From Siphonodentalium dalli (lineage: Eukaryota; Mollusca; Scaphopoda; Gadilida; Siphonodentaliidae), in NCBI GenBank assembly GCA_032622095.1, contig CP136067.1, forward strand, positions 63,310,893 through 63,374,892: a DNA stretch of 64,000 bases, in the 5' to 3' direction. Positions 1 through 11,689 of the stretch are shown in pieces. The notes under the pieces are model-generated. The model was not told the DNA's origin. It ran no database searches and worked only from the letters and a program-made list of their open reading frames with translations. A program made the position numbers and the translations under genes. Every line of letters starts with the position of its first letter. Within the stretch, counting starts at the first letter, position 1.

Positions 1-160
1 TGTATATGTATGTGAATGCATGTGCGTGTATACGTGTGTGATGTGTATCTATGCATATATATATATATGTATGTGTATGTATATGTATGTAATTGTGTGT
101 GTGTTTATATGTATGTATGTATATGCATATAATTGTATGCATATGTGTATTTAAGTATGT
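1..160. repeat. Low-complexity TG/TA-rich DNA
   Basis: Alternating tatg, tgta and tgtg words fill this stretch, in the manner of a decayed dinucleotide/tetranucleotide microsatellite. No exon or element boundary is visible. From about 160 to 720 the DNA is plain AT-rich intron or intergenic sequence in which I see nothing. Confidence 0.7.
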
Positions 161-777
161 AAATTAGGGCCTTCCTGTATGTGCACCCGTGTTTGTGACT
201 GCATGTGGACGTTTAGTTTGAGAGACTGCATAGGTGTTCTGACATGCCCTCATAGTAGAGCGGCTTTGATCGAAAAAGTCCTCTAGTTTTCGAGATACCC
301 CAATTTATTGACTCCTCTCGACTGGTAACTCGTTTGGCTAATCCATAAGTGATATATTTAAAATAAATCAAGATGTTAATTTCCAATTTATAAATTATAC
401 TGATATATGCAGAGCAGTGATCATCGCATTTTAAGTTTTCTGAGGAGACGGCTCCAAATAAAATGTCTTACTTTAAATTTTTCCGCACATGAAGCTAATT
501 AAAAATCACCAATGCAGTGCAGCGCAGTGCACTTCTGATATTTCTTAGTTAATCATTTACATTTTCGAAATTTCTTGATAAATTAATGATGTTGTTCATA
601 GACTCACAAAAGTTTGGTATCGTATGTTTTTATTTTGCTTTCGAGCATCAAATATGGTTCTATACATCTCATATGTTATGAATAAATGTTTGATCCACAT
701 TCACTTGCTGATTTAAGAAAGTAGACACTCTGGGCCACCCGGTCTCATAGTCACTCTGGCCCACCCTCCTCGGCTGG

Positions 778-860
778 CACTCTGGCCGCCTCCCAGGCTC
801 GTGGTCACTCTGGGACATGGCCATGCAGAGTGACCACAAGCCTGGGAGGTGGCCAGAGTG
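778..860. repeat. Long hairpin built from CACTCTGG words
   Basis: Positions 778-812 and 826-860 are near-perfect reverse complements (35-bp arms, 13-nt loop). The word cactctggcc also recurs just upstream (725-760), so the palindrome sits at the end of a small GC-rich patch. It is probably a foldback or MITE remnant. Confidence 0.75.
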
Positions 861-1155
861 TCAGCCCTTACTACTGGGGGTGCAATTAGTATACCCATGC
901 ATAAGGTAACATAAGGTAAGGTAATAGTATTAATATTTTTGTAATTTGGTCTTAAACTTTAATATTCATTGGAGACAATTTGGAGTCATGGGTCTCTGTT
1001 ACAAGAATAGGAAGATATTGAAACAATATACATGTTTATCTCAAATTTTATTTCCAGAAGGATATCTAAGATTTATTTGAACTCAGGGGGTTCAATGCAT
1101 TTAATCAAACATTTTAATGTCATAGCATATTAGATTTTCTTCTATTATATATATA

Positions 1156-1466
1156 GGGGGCCTCGGTGGCTCAATCGGTTAGGGGTACAACTCCAAGCCG
1201 TTTCGCCTTCCAGCGCTGGCGATAAGGGTTCAAATCCACATGTTTCCATCCTGGACTTTGTAACTCGAAATCGTTATCTGGGAAAGTTGTCAGTTACTTG
1301 CCGATGGCCGGTGGTTTGCCGCACATGGTCGACGAGTTTATCAGCCATTGAAATCACTGTTAGATTAGCCGTAAGTGTGCGGATTTCCTCCACCATTAAA
1401 ACTGGCAATGTCGTGATATGGCCTAAGTGGCTAAAGCGACATAAAATACCCCAATCAATCAATCAA
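1156..1466 (+). mobile_element. tRNA-derived SINE, copy 1
   Basis: This is a 311-bp short interspersed element. Its head carries internal RNA polymerase III promoter boxes: TGGCTCAATCGG (box A-like, about 1167-1178) and GGTTCAAATCC (box B, about 1227-1237). The body continues through ccgatggccggtggtttgcc and ends in a (CAAT)n tail. The 15-bp target-site duplication tctattatatatata is present at 1141-1155 and 1467-1481. The copy at 15913-16225 is about 90% identical by eye. Such elements are non-autonomous and depend on a LINE reverse transcriptase that recognises the tail. Confidence 0.92.
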
Positions 1467-2032
1467 TCTATTATATATATATAAAAAGGAAACATATTCC
1501 AGTAAATTAACCGATTAAAAAAAATCTGACCTATCTGGGGTTTACACTTCCTCTCAAACTTTGGTTGAGTACAGTAGGGATCAGAAGTACTGAAAGTACA
1601 TTGAAATATCCCTTGTGCAATGGTGCGTGTATTTGTACCTGTTTTCAGTTGAAACAGTTCCCTGTAGGAACAGGCTAACCTGTTAATATTTCTTGCGCTA
1701 TTAGTGTATATGTATGTATGTATGATGGGTGAGTGTTTATATTTAGGTACATGTTGTAAGGGAGTGCATGTCTCTGAATGAGTGTGTGAGGGTGTGTGTG
1801 GGAGAGAATATCTTTTAATACATGCATAATTATCTTGGTATTGACCCGAGACATTTAAACCCTTGTGGTATTTCAGAATTATTGGGTGTATATGCCACCC
1901 CTCCAACCCCCACCCACCCTGCTCAATGTGTGTATAACTACTTTATTATTCCCACTTTAGAGGGCGTTCTCTAGTAGATTAACAGTATTTTACCAACACG
2001 ATAAGATTCCATAATTTTGAGGCATTAAGTTG

Positions 2033-2096
2033 ACCGGAAGCAGGCGTTTATAATGAAGCTTTGTTTTCATTAATGCCTGCCACCCGCTTCCGGTTA
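2033..2096. repeat. Imperfect stem-loop with ACCGGAAGC arms
   Basis: The left arm starts gaccggaagcaggcg and the right arm ends acccgcttccggtt, enclosing an AT-rich centre with attaatg/cattaat symmetry. It looks like a short palindromic MITE. No coding signal. Confidence 0.5.
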
Positions 2097-2239
2097 TATC
2101 ACCAATCATGTGATCACATGAGGATGGTATAGTAATAATAGTAATAAATGATTTTGTCGGGCATCATGGTTTATTAATGGCGCTCCAGGATTGAGTATCA
2201 GCCCTCAGGCCTATTAGCCGTCCTAGACGACTTGATGTA

Positions 2240-2350
2240 TTTAAGACTTAAGACATTTTACTTTCGGAGTTCCTAATTGCTCCATTGACTGACACATTCA
2301 ATTATTTCCCATTCATGTTGAACTACAGTGGCACTGACACTTTCATTAAA
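2240..2350 (+). mobile_element. Fragment: 3' end of the 165-bp-repeat element family
   Basis: The text from ctaattgctccattgactg to ggcactgacactttcat matches the right-hand ends of the arrays at about 26780-26880 and 29965-30075, including the word (a/t)gttga(g/a)ctacagtg. The tandem units themselves are absent here, so this is a 5'-truncated or solo end. Confidence 0.6.
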
Positions 2351-2494
2351 GAGTTCCAACGATATAATTAAGAATATTCTCTATATCAAGATTCGGGTCT
2401 CGAGGCCATTAAATTGAATACCGGTGTAACAAGATATCTCCCCCTGGATATCTTTTCAAGTGACAAAATTGTTTTTTCACACATTTGATATCGT

Positions 2495-3135
2495 ATGATC
2501 CTGAAATGGGCAGAAAAATGCTCCTGCATCCGGACATTGACTCGGTTATAGTTGACTTAGGTTTTTCCCGCTCCAATTTGGGGTTCAACATTTTAGGCCC
2601 ATCTTAGAAAATGTTTAAGTGCATTAGAATATGTTCTCATAATTTTTGCACTATATAAATTCATTTATTATTATCTGCCTATAAATTTGGATTCTGGGCA
2701 TATATTATGGATGTTGGGGCATATCTGGACCCTCCTGCATCTGAACATTACTGAGCTATAGCTGACTTAGGTTTTTCCTGCACTGGCCCTCAAAATATTG
2801 AACCCCAAATTGGAGCGCATGCGGGAAAAACATAAGTCTGTTATACCTGAGTCATGTCCGGATGCATTAGGGTCCAGATATGCCCCAACATCCATATTAT
2901 TTACCCAGAATCCAAAGTTATAGGCACATAAATATTTTCTAAGATATGGGCCCTTAAAATGTTGAACCCCAAATTGAAGCCTGTGGTTGAAAAACCTAAG
3001 TCAGCTATACCTGAGTCATGTCCGGATGCAGGAGGGTCGAGATATGCCCCAACATCCATATTAAATGCACATAATCCAAAGGTATAGTCCCATAAATATT
3101 TTCTAAGATGGGCCCTTAAATTATTGTCCCAACAT
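2495..3135. repeat. Cluster of about 190-bp repeats, two inverted and two direct
   Basis: Four diverged copies share the words tccggatgca, tatgccccaacatccatatta, gttgaaccccaaattg and aaacctaagtc. Two copies (about 2500-2600 and 2700-2790) read on the minus strand; two (about 2800-2990 and 2955-3120) read on the plus strand. This head-to-head arrangement suggests a foldback element or a pair of sub-terminal repeats. ORFs here are spurious. Confidence 0.6.
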
Positions 3136-3307
3136 CCATATTATTCAACCTAAATAGGTAGAGATGAGCCGATTATCGGTACGGCTCATCGGATAACCAT
3201 GATATCGGTTGGATATCGGTATACAGATAAATGTGCTGTTTCGCCGATCTGATATATATGTAGAATTTGTAGGTACCTTACGCAACCAAAGTTGCATAAA
3301 ACATAAC

Positions 3308-5875
3308 CACTGGGGGTAAGCTGCTCCGTGGGAAGCGGTTCGCTTGTGATAAAAGCTCCAGTGCACAGTTTACAATGTGACGGTGCGTCTGTGATTATTT
3401 TGTGAAAAGTGAAACTGAAGTATTCAAAATGGTACGTATTATCTCTATAAACAGCATTATTCTATGGAACGTCTGTCACAAATGACCAACATGCTTCAAC
3501 TGTGATTTACATATCGCATTTATTTGAACACATTTCCATACCATGCAGAAGCAGCTGATTTATTACTTCAAAACCCGATTGTGTAACGAGAAAATTCTTA
3601 ATAACATGATATTTTGTGTATGAAAACGAAATAATCTGAATAATGTCCCGTATCAATTGCTATAACAAACATCTCCGTCGTGCGATTGTTGTTGGCGTTG
3701 GTGTCTCAAATAACTAATTACTGAGAAAAATGCATTTTAACACCACCACGTGCGATAAGCGCCAGCGCGTAGACTGCCGGGACTGGAGGGCTCCAGTGCG
3801 CATTTAAAAAGAGATTTAGAGAATTGCAGAGGTGAAAACGATCGAAACTAGTTCGTATTTATTATTTCAATCGCATTGGCATTATTGGAGCCTAAAACAT
3901 GACAATTATCGTGTGGTGTTTCCGTGAATTATCAGTTATATACCAATAGTATATCCTATTATATACTCCAATCGATATGTATTTGAATGTACATGCAGTC
4001 ATGTGTGATTCACATGCTATTGTACGGATATAATTAAAACTGTTCGTTTGTTGTCAGCCTAATTGATTTCGAATAGTGGGTTGATCATGTATGCATATTA
4101 CGATGTGAGAGATTGACCATGGCATGTATGTATCCGCATAATTAATCTTGCAAAATAATTGTTGATATGCGGCTTGTGTAAGTCATAACACAATATGGAT
4201 ATGCCATTATATATAATTGGCACGAAAACGGCATGCATGACATATTAAAGGCAGACAATCCGATCAGGTGGTCCTCGTATAATCAGATTCCAACAACAAC
4301 AATAACAACAACAACATTTTTCAAAAGACGCTTTAGTTATTAAAATCAACTAATTGCAAAAAATAATGCCAAATACATGCAATTATGGATGCATTTTATT
4401 ATCTTTTCAGAAAGATATAAGCTACCCTTCCATACCCGCATACATCTGAAATGACAATAATTAAATAATAAACGCAAGATAATCAGGTATAATTGTGGGC
4501 AGAGTGTCTTCATTGCGGGTGGGCAAATCAATTTGCAATACAGGGGTCCAGGAATTTTTTGTTTTAATTTATCATATTATTTTCTCAAAATACTATAATA
4601 AATTAAAAACATATATATTCCCGGACCCCTGTGATTTGCACTCCACCCGGAGTTGAGAGACATTTATATTTACAACATATATTTCAGATACTTTCAAATA
4701 TATGGGGGTATATCGTTGGAGTTCCAACCAGTTACAAACCTGTTTCAGGTAACAGTCAGAATATTCAAGCTCAAGAGTGTGCCAAAGGAAAGTCTTAAAG
4801 TTGAGAAAAAAATGTGCTCCAAAGTGGGGGATACAGTTGGAAATTCGAAGTTTGACACCCACCCAAACCAAGACCCTCTAGTCACGTCCCTGACACTCCC
4901 AATCCTACATCAAGGTGTGGTGAATACAGTGTTTGCTTTCACTGAAGCGATACCAGTTCAACGTATTCCCAACTAAAATAAATGTCTAATTATCATAATT
5001 ACATTCGTACTCACGAAGCCATATCACCACTATATATATGGTGTTATGGTTCTGCGAAGAATGCACTGCAAATGATATGAATATGATTATTATATTATAG
5101 TAATTATATATACTAATGTATAATTATCGTCATTACATTCGTATCATTTGTATTACATTCTTAATTGTCATAATTACATTCGTATTCAGATATTTATGCT
5201 ATAAATGATATATAATATATTAAATTACAACATAAAACACAAGCTAATTGAAGAAAATGACTCTGAGGAAAGCACACACCACCTTCTGTAGTTTTCGGTT
5301 GTCAGAATGTTGATTATCCTGCCAAAATAAGTCAATTACGATTCCATGACACCTACGCACTGGCGCTTTATTTCATCACAAGCGCACACAATATGTAACC
5401 TGTTATCGCAATGGCACTGGGGCTTTTTGTCATGATTTGAAAGCTTTCTGGCATTGTTTAAATGAGCAGAATACACCGACACTGATTGGGGATTACTAGA
5501 TGACGTATTTAATAGCTTTATTGTTCAATATTGTTCACGCTCAAATAAGCTTTTAAATACGCTCTATTCACCCGGTTACTTTCGGTATTTTCCCATAGTA
5601 AATGCATAGGGAATACTTTTCAGCAATGCTAAACTGGAAAAAGAGGGTATTGTGAGCAAAGATGTGACAAAACGTTCCTGATTTTGTTATAAATGTTATC
5701 GTAGAAGGGAGCAGCAGTGGAAATTATTTTCTATTCCTTACCTTCAATCTGTGTTCTTTGAATGTTGTAAATAAAATAACTTCTTCTGACCGGATGTGCA
5801 TTGGAGCTTCGCGCATGCGCACTGGAGCTTTTATCACAAGCGAACCGCTTCCCATGGAGCAGCTTACCTCCAGTG
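3308..5875. mobile_element. Non-autonomous DNA transposon with about 60-bp TIRs
   Basis: The sequence at 3308-3364 (cactgggggtaagctgctcc onward) returns inverted at about 5813-5875, with a few mismatches. Both copies contain ggaagcggttcgcttgtgat and end near ctccagtg. ATAAC flanks both ends (3303-3307 and 5876-5880), giving a candidate 5-bp target duplication. The 2.5-kb interior is AT-rich and shows no recognisable transposase. About 60 bp inside the left TIR an ATG is followed at once by GTACGT, a splice-donor-like word, which could be the first exon of a lost transposase. The superfamily is unresolved. Confidence 0.6.
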
Positions 5876-5880
5876 ATAAC

Positions 5881-6661
5881 TCTACTAGTCTAGCAACCAT
5901 CAAATAAAAGCACTCATTGTTAGAATAAATAACAATATTGTGCGTGTCATAATTATCAAAGTACATGTATATGGACTTAAATGTGGCTATTTGAGCCTAC
6001 ATCAATGAAGATTAATCTCATCATTATGCATATCCATCAGACCATCACAAAGAACCCCACTGGTAAACGCATGTCACATGATCACATCGAATCCACTTGA
6101 TAAGAACTCAGCTGATCATGACCTGTTAATCAGTTTGACAGGCCTTGAGGGCCTCATATCAATAAATACTCAGATGGCAGACCTAGTTATGGGCCTAGCA
6201 ATCAATGCAGGTGTTAGTTACACAGTGTATCAAAGCAGCTGTGTATAAGATATTGCTACATGATGAAGTAATACTCAGGCTGTGGCAGTCCATGTGGGCA
6301 TTGGTGACTTCAAAGACACCAACAATGCAAGCGTGTGTGAGAGACGTCTGTCTGAGGATTAGTGATTGTCACTCTTCAGATTGACATTTGCGTAATCCAA
6401 GTACTGATTTCAGATTAATGGGATTTTCACGAAGACATGAATCCTTGTCAGCTTGCTGGACTTACTGGCCCTCCTATTTGATTCAACTTTCTAAGAAGCT
6501 TCAAGCGGCAGTGCGTGACATTTGTAATCCAAAGGAACAGCCTGCTTATGTTAAAAAAAATATTTCTGGTTGTCTCAAATAAATTATTTGTTATGGAGCA
6601 TCAAGTTTTGTTTGTACTCCATATACTTGACTAGAACTTGCCGACAATCTCAATACCATCA
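5881..6661. other. Intron/intergenic DNA without recognised features
   Basis: I see ordinary AT-rich sequence with no exon, repeat boundary or RNA signal that I can support. Confidence 0.5.
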
Positions 6662-7741
6662 TCTCCTATATATTTTGAGACTTCCGTATATGTGTGTGTA
6701 TATGTGTATATTTGTCCTCTATAGACTCGAAAACGCCTGCACCGATTGGGCTCAAACTTCCCATCTAAGGTTAAAAACCCACGGGAATGGTCGTCGCGGG
6801 GTTTTGGAGAAGCTCAGAGCACCCGTTCTCCACTCTCAGTCACAAAAAACGGCACTTCGGGGTTAATATCGTTGATAGTTAAAGAACGTTCCTATCCGCA
6901 GTGTCATTGATAAAGAGCGTATGTGTGTAATGTGATTCTTACGTCTGGGTCTGGGCGTGTGCGTGTAAGACTGTTTCCAGACATGAGCGTGTTGTGTGAC
7001 GACATTCCCAACACCTAGCAGGGACAAATATCTATTAGCCAGCATCAAGGCGAGTCTTGTGACGTATTAATTCAAATGCTTTCGATCAAACAATATTCTC
7101 TGTCGCACTCATCTCTACGAATCCACTGCAATCGACCTATTTTTAGAACGCAACACATGGTACCAAAATTACGTTGCGTTGGTGAAGGGGTGCACGGCGG
7201 GATTAATTTAAATATGTCATGTTGGTAACAATATCTAGCCGAGAATTCCTCAGACCTACAGACGAATGCGACCAGCAAATTTCAAAATTGGTCACTTGAC
7301 CTCCCCATGAATATCTTCTGGGAAATTCCAGGGAATGCGTGCCCATTATCAGGCCATTGTGTGTGTCGCGGTCGATGTAAATACACGTGGTTGTGAATTA
7401 CGTCACGCCACGTGGATCCAGGCGGAAGTTAATCTGACCCTTCCGATGCCGCGTACGTTAGTGATACCGGAGTTATAGCGTGCGCGTTATGTTTTTTTAC
7501 TGACCGCAGTGCCCAATCCGCCGAATGTGAACATGTTATCAACTGTTACGGCAGTCCGTGGCCCACGGCAGTCAATTGCCGTGGCGAATATTGAAGCCTA
7601 CTGATCAATTCAAGGTCAAATCGGCGGATTTCGACGAAATTTTACACCTAGGTACAGCATACGTGTCTCGGAAGCTGTTGCAATTGCTTTTTCGAACAAA
7701 GCCATGAGACGAACCACGCCAGTGGCGGGCTAACCTGCTAG
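6662..7741 (+). mobile_element. Non-autonomous Helitron, copy H1
   Basis: The element starts with TC (tctcctatatattttgaga) directly after an A and ends with a short hairpin (cgccagtggcg) followed by ggctaacctgCTAG. TC at the 5' end, a 3' hairpin a few bases before CTRR and no terminal inverted repeats are the hallmarks of Helitrons. The 5' part contains the conserved words aaaacgcctgcaccgattgg and cttcccatctaagg shared by all copies here. No Rep/helicase coding remains, so it depended on an autonomous partner. Its last base abuts copy H2 with no gap. Confidence 0.85.
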
Positions 7742-8805
7742 TCTACTATATATTTTGAGAACTACGTATATATAAATATATATGTGTGTGTGTACTTTAT
7801 TGAATCGAAAACGGCTGCACCGATCGAGACCAAACTTCCCATCTAAGGGTAAAAACCCACGGGAATGGTCGTCGTGGCATTTTGGAGAAGCTCTGAGCAC
7901 TCATTCTCCACTCCCAATCATCAATATCACCGTCCTCGGCACTGCGGGTGTTAAGGCAGTCACGCTCTTTTATATTGACCAAATTTGGCGTTGTTAACCG
8001 AGTAACGCTCTTTATTGCCATCGGCGTTGCTAAACGGTCACCTATGCGTACGAAACTACGAATGCAAAACACACCGGAACGGTGGAATGCATTTATCTTG
8101 ATTAAAAAGGCAGAATTAACTCATTGGAAAACAACAAATGCGTGTCGTGTGATTCTTATGTCTGTCGTTCCTAGGAACGGGGGAGATTTTCATCGAATCA
8201 TACCTCTTTTAGGGACGGGTACCATAATTTCTCTTGATTAAAAAGGCAGAATTAACTCATTGCCATCGGCGTTGCTAAACAGTCACCTATGCGTACGAAA
8301 CTACGGATGCAAAACGCACCGGAACGGCGGAATGCATTTATCTTGATTAAAAAGGCAGAATTAACTCATTGGAAAACAACAAATGCGTGTCGTGTGATTC
8401 TTATGTCTGTCGTTCCTAGGAACAGGGGAGATTTTCATCGAATCATACCTCTTTTAGGGACGGGTACCATAATTTCTCTTGATTAAAAAGGCAGAATTAA
8501 CTCATTGAAAAACAAAAAATGCGTGTTGTGTGATTCTTATGTCTGTCATTCTTAGGAAGGGGGGAGAATTTCATCGGGTCAGTTTTTCCGCCCTAGGGAC
8601 GGGTACCATCATTTCTCTTGATTAAAAAGGCAGAATTAACTCATTGAAAAAAAAAAAATTAAATTAAAAAGGCAGAATTAACTCATTGAATAACAACAAA
8701 TTAAATACAATCATTATAAAAAAAAAAAAATGAAATTAAAAAAAAATAAATGAAAAAAATGTCATGTTTCTGACCAACCGCGCCAGTGGCGGGCTAACCT
8801 GCTAA
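7742..8805 (+). mobile_element. Non-autonomous Helitron, copy H2 (tandem with H1)
   Basis: It begins tctactatatattttgagaa immediately after the CTAG of H1 and ends with the hairpin cgccagtggcg plus ggctaacctgCTAA. Its centre has expanded by tandem duplication of a 245-bp unit (8015-8510). ORFs such as those at 7948-8241 and 8289-8486 are the same repeat read twice and are not genes. Confidence 0.85.
8015..8650 (+). repeat. 245-bp tandem repeat inside Helitron H2
   Basis: ttgccatcggcgttgctaaac begins units at 8015 and 8260. A partial third unit, lacking the first 100 bp, starts around 8490. Each unit contains aaggcagaattaactcattg, which is also repeated alone near 8625-8690. Confidence 0.85.
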
Positions 8806-9051
8806 TATCTCTATAAATAGGAAGCCAAACTAACCAGTGAGGACTCACAGTGGCACCAGATGAGAAATAAAAAAAAACTAACATTAGCAAATGATTCATA
8901 TAAATATAAGCCATTATTGTAAACTGATCAGAATCATATTCTAAACAGCAAACCAGCTGGCAAGGAAGCTTATTGCAAAGCCAATTTCACAATCTCTGCA
9001 TCAAAATTTTAACAGGAAGATCGTATCCAGCCATTATTCTACTGGTTTCAG

Positions 9052-9218
9052 GTGTGACAATCATAGGACATGACCGAGAGCAGACATTCTCAATTGACAC
9101 AGACAGTACTATCATCAATGTTGCATACAATAATGTTACAGACGCCCAGGTTGCTGCCCTAGTGGCTATTTCCGAAAGCTGCTACCAGCCAGCAAGATTT
9201 GATTGCTACAATACAACG
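9052..9218 (+). CDS. Exon: first part of CASPR-like fibrinogen-like module
   Basis: This internal exon has acceptor ttcag|GT at 9051/9052 and donor acg|gtttgt at 9218/9219. It enters in phase 1 and leaves in phase 0. It encodes about 55 residues, including NVAYNNVTDAQVAALVAISE and a following CYQPARFDCYNTT. The pattern Y-N-x(5)-Q-x2-AL-x3-S-x2-C-x-Q-x4-DC matches the part of the contactin-associated-protein fibrinogen-like domain just before its CxCG motif. The phase-0 exit fits the phase-0 entry of the exon at 24202. The donor is weaker than consensus, which is the main uncertainty. The preceding phase-1 exon is not in the window. Confidence 0.68.
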
Positions 9219-9346
9219 GTTTGTAGTCAGTCACCACTACATGTATACCGGACCAGGCCAACCCAGATAGCATGGCATGGTTGGGCTAACGTTGCCACAA
9301 TCACCCTCTGAAAAATCTGTAATAAACTGTATTTATTCACTTACCG

Positions 9347-9450
9347 TAAATGCCTATATTTTATCTCCCAGTTCACCAACCGAACACTGGCCACATGACC
9401 AGCGTTTTCCATAGAATCAGCTGCAGGGACATTCTCGGGCTCATCTTATT
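9347..9450. repeat. Left inverted terminal repeat of the DIRS element
   Basis: The words taaatgcctata, ctggccacatgaccagcg and tttccatagaatcagct recur in inverted order at 22480-22583 with about 80% identity by eye. Together they bracket all the DIRS coding remnants. Confidence 0.7.
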
Positions 9451-10272
9451 TTCTTCTATCTGCAAGATAATTAAGTCATTATTTCATTTATAACATACCT
9501 TGTGTCTTAGTCATTGTTTATTCAAGTTATCTTGATGATTTTGCTAATGACTATATGCAACTTTTCTCAATTTCGTGCAATGACGCTTGTTTCTCATTAT
9601 CATTTTCAAAATTTATCAACAATACAAATTAAAATACTGTCTCATCGTTGTGTGCTATGGGGTTTTGGAATACTTCGCTTCAATTACCATGCACCGTGGA
9701 TGTACTCTTGACAAAACCAATCAAATTTATAAATTGTTTTGCCCTGTTTACGGGAATCCAAAAAGTACAATTGTTGTTTCTTTTGCATGCAAACTGATGC
9801 CTATTTTGAGCATCAATCACACTCATAATAATAATTTGGATTCTCAGCATATTTTTCACCCTGTACTGGATGCACTGCAGTGATGGCATATGTACAATAT
9901 GCTCCAGTTTGGAGTGGTCACTTTGGCAATGAAAAAATCCTATAAATTTTTTTTTTTAAATATAAACAAATAAATTGGAAGGAATATTGTAGCAATAGTT
10001 CTACTCCAGAGTTCCAGACAGTAGTTAGGCTGGTAGGCACAGCCAATCATATTCCTTTCCTGGTCGTATAAACTAGCCAACATCAGGATTGATATTGATT
10101 ACAATTTGGACGGATGGCTTGATTTAACTGGATCACATCTCCATTTGTGATGCAATCTCCAATTTCTGTTAACAGCCAGTGCTGCAAAATGCTATACAAA
10201 TTATATATCTCGAAACGATGATTAAATTCTTTTACGATGACAATACTTCGTAAATATTAATATTTTGCCTCT

Positions 10273-10510
10273 GATGTGGCACCTTCTTCTGCTTCCACTG
10301 TACAGCCTGCGGGCTCAAGAGTTGGTTGGTGGTCGTGCCTCCTCTATTCATTTAGTCTCGGCCTCCACAGCCTCAGCTGAGAAGGACAGCAATAGAAGTT
10401 CAGCTACCGCCGGTCCTGCCTCTGGCATCTCAGGGTTCATGCTGGTTTCCTTTCAAAGCTACCCCAAAGTCGGTGGTCCATGTAGCTGGCAAGCAACAGT
10501 GCTTTCGACA
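10273..10510. repeat. Direct repeat near the 3' side of the DIRS element (copy A)
   Basis: gtggcaccttctt, gcctcctctattcatttagtc and cctccacagcctcagc recur in the same orientation at 21285-21520, about 75-80% alike by eye. A direct repeat pair inside inverted terminal repeats resembles neither the simple DIRS1 plan nor the PAT/Ngaro split direct repeats. The + strand ORF here is probably not a gene. Confidence 0.65.
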
Positions 10511-10779
10511 CATTGCCTGCCATCACAATGTGTCACCTGCCACCGCCTCCATTCTGGTCTCTTCTGGCATCCGTCCCTCCCGGTTTTGGGGCAGGCAAGT
10601 ATCCCTGTTATCCACCTGCATTCTTCTCTCTCCAGTGGGGTCTTGGCCTTTAAGGTTCCTGGTCTTCCTCGGCTCCTATGTCAGGAACTCCACAGGCTTA
10701 TAACTTAAATAACGAGGATCAGAATTTGTTCCTCATAGAACCAGGTGACCTAGTCAGATGCTTGCCTTATATTCTATAT

Positions 10780-11560
10780 CCTAATCGACGGACGGTGCCT
10801 CAAGGAGACGGGAATGTGCTGCCACTACATCCTCTGCCAGAGATAATGGTTCAAACAGAGGTTGTTGTAATGCCTGAAGAACAAGAGGCAAATCCCAGTC
10901 TGGAAGCAATTTCCGGACTGGAGGTCTGGTGTGGAAGATACCTTTCAATAGACGAATTACCTGTGGATGTTGGCCCACTGGTTTGTTGTCAATAGGGGGT
11001 ATACATACAGATAGCATTGACCTGTACCCACTGATGGTACGGTATTGAAGCCCCGAATGATAAAGATCAGCTAGAAAATTAGAACAATCTGTTAGAGTTG
11101 CTGAAAGGGGATTAATTTGTCGGTCAGATCACCAGCTACTGAATTTTCTAAATTTATATTGATAATCTCGTTTAGTGCCTGGTCTCCAGGCGGCGGATAA
11201 TAAATTTCGAGCTTCCCCAGAAACTCCTTCTGCTTGGAGGTCTCTGTTGAGAGTAACCAGGCAGTCAAACGGAGGGACTGTTGGTTGGGATGTTGAATCC
11301 ATGTCCCCTGTGTGAGAAGGTTGTCCTGACAGGGGAGCAAGATTGGTTTGGCTATCAATAACTGTAGAAGCTGAGGAAACCAAATCTGATTCGGCCAATG
11401 AGGAGCTATCAGAATAAGTTGACAATTGAACAACTGCATGTGAGACAGCACTTTCTGAATTAGAGCTATTGGAGGAAATGCATATGCAAACAGCTGTTCC
11501 CAATTTTGTGCGAGGGCATCTGTCCCCCAGGTTTGTGGATGAGGGTGCCAACTGCAGAAG
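10780..11560 (-). pseudogene. DIRS linker and tyrosine-recombinase N-terminal region (broken)
   Basis: After the RNase H, the minus strand reads a segment with LFAYAFPPIALIQKVLSHMQ, then APHWPNQIWFP, then in another frame EGVSGEARNLLSAAWRPGTK and DYQYKFRKF. Around 11100-10840 it reads FLADLYHSGLQYRTISGYRS and QHPQVIRLLKGIFHTRPP. These are characteristic of the RNase H-recombinase linker and the core-binding half of DIRS-family tyrosine recombinases. Several frame changes and a stop near 10780 break the gene. I could not find the catalytic R...HxxR...Y residues downstream, so the C-terminal half is lost or too decayed. Confidence 0.78.
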
Positions 11561-11689
11561 ACTGGTGTCTTTTTGTTGACGTAACTAATTAGCAAACAAA
11601 TCGATCAGAGGGGTGCCCCAGTTGAGAAATATTCGCTGAGTTATACCATCGTCTAACACCCACTCGTTTTCCAAAATCTTGACTCAACT

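Noticed and set aside
713-898. Gly/Arg-rich ORF as a gene
   Set aside because: It is the hairpin of CACTCTGG words read through; both strands look open because of GC-rich palindromic composition.
1165-1240. Functional tRNA gene
   Set aside because: The head keeps A and B boxes, but the acceptor stem does not pair and the body continues into a SINE with a CAAT tail and target duplication.
1463-1906. 147-codon minus-strand ORF as a gene
   Set aside because: Its end lies in a SINE target duplication and a TA-rich tract, and the rest is Thr/His-rich from low-complexity DNA. No domain or splice support.
7948-8486. Two similar ORFs as paralogous genes
   Set aside because: They are the 245-bp tandem unit of a non-coding Helitron read twice.
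10265-10708. 147-codon plus-strand ORF as a gene
   Set aside because: It reads antisense across a DIRS direct repeat and recombinase region; the counterpart at 21230-21586 shifts frame, and no domain is recognisable.
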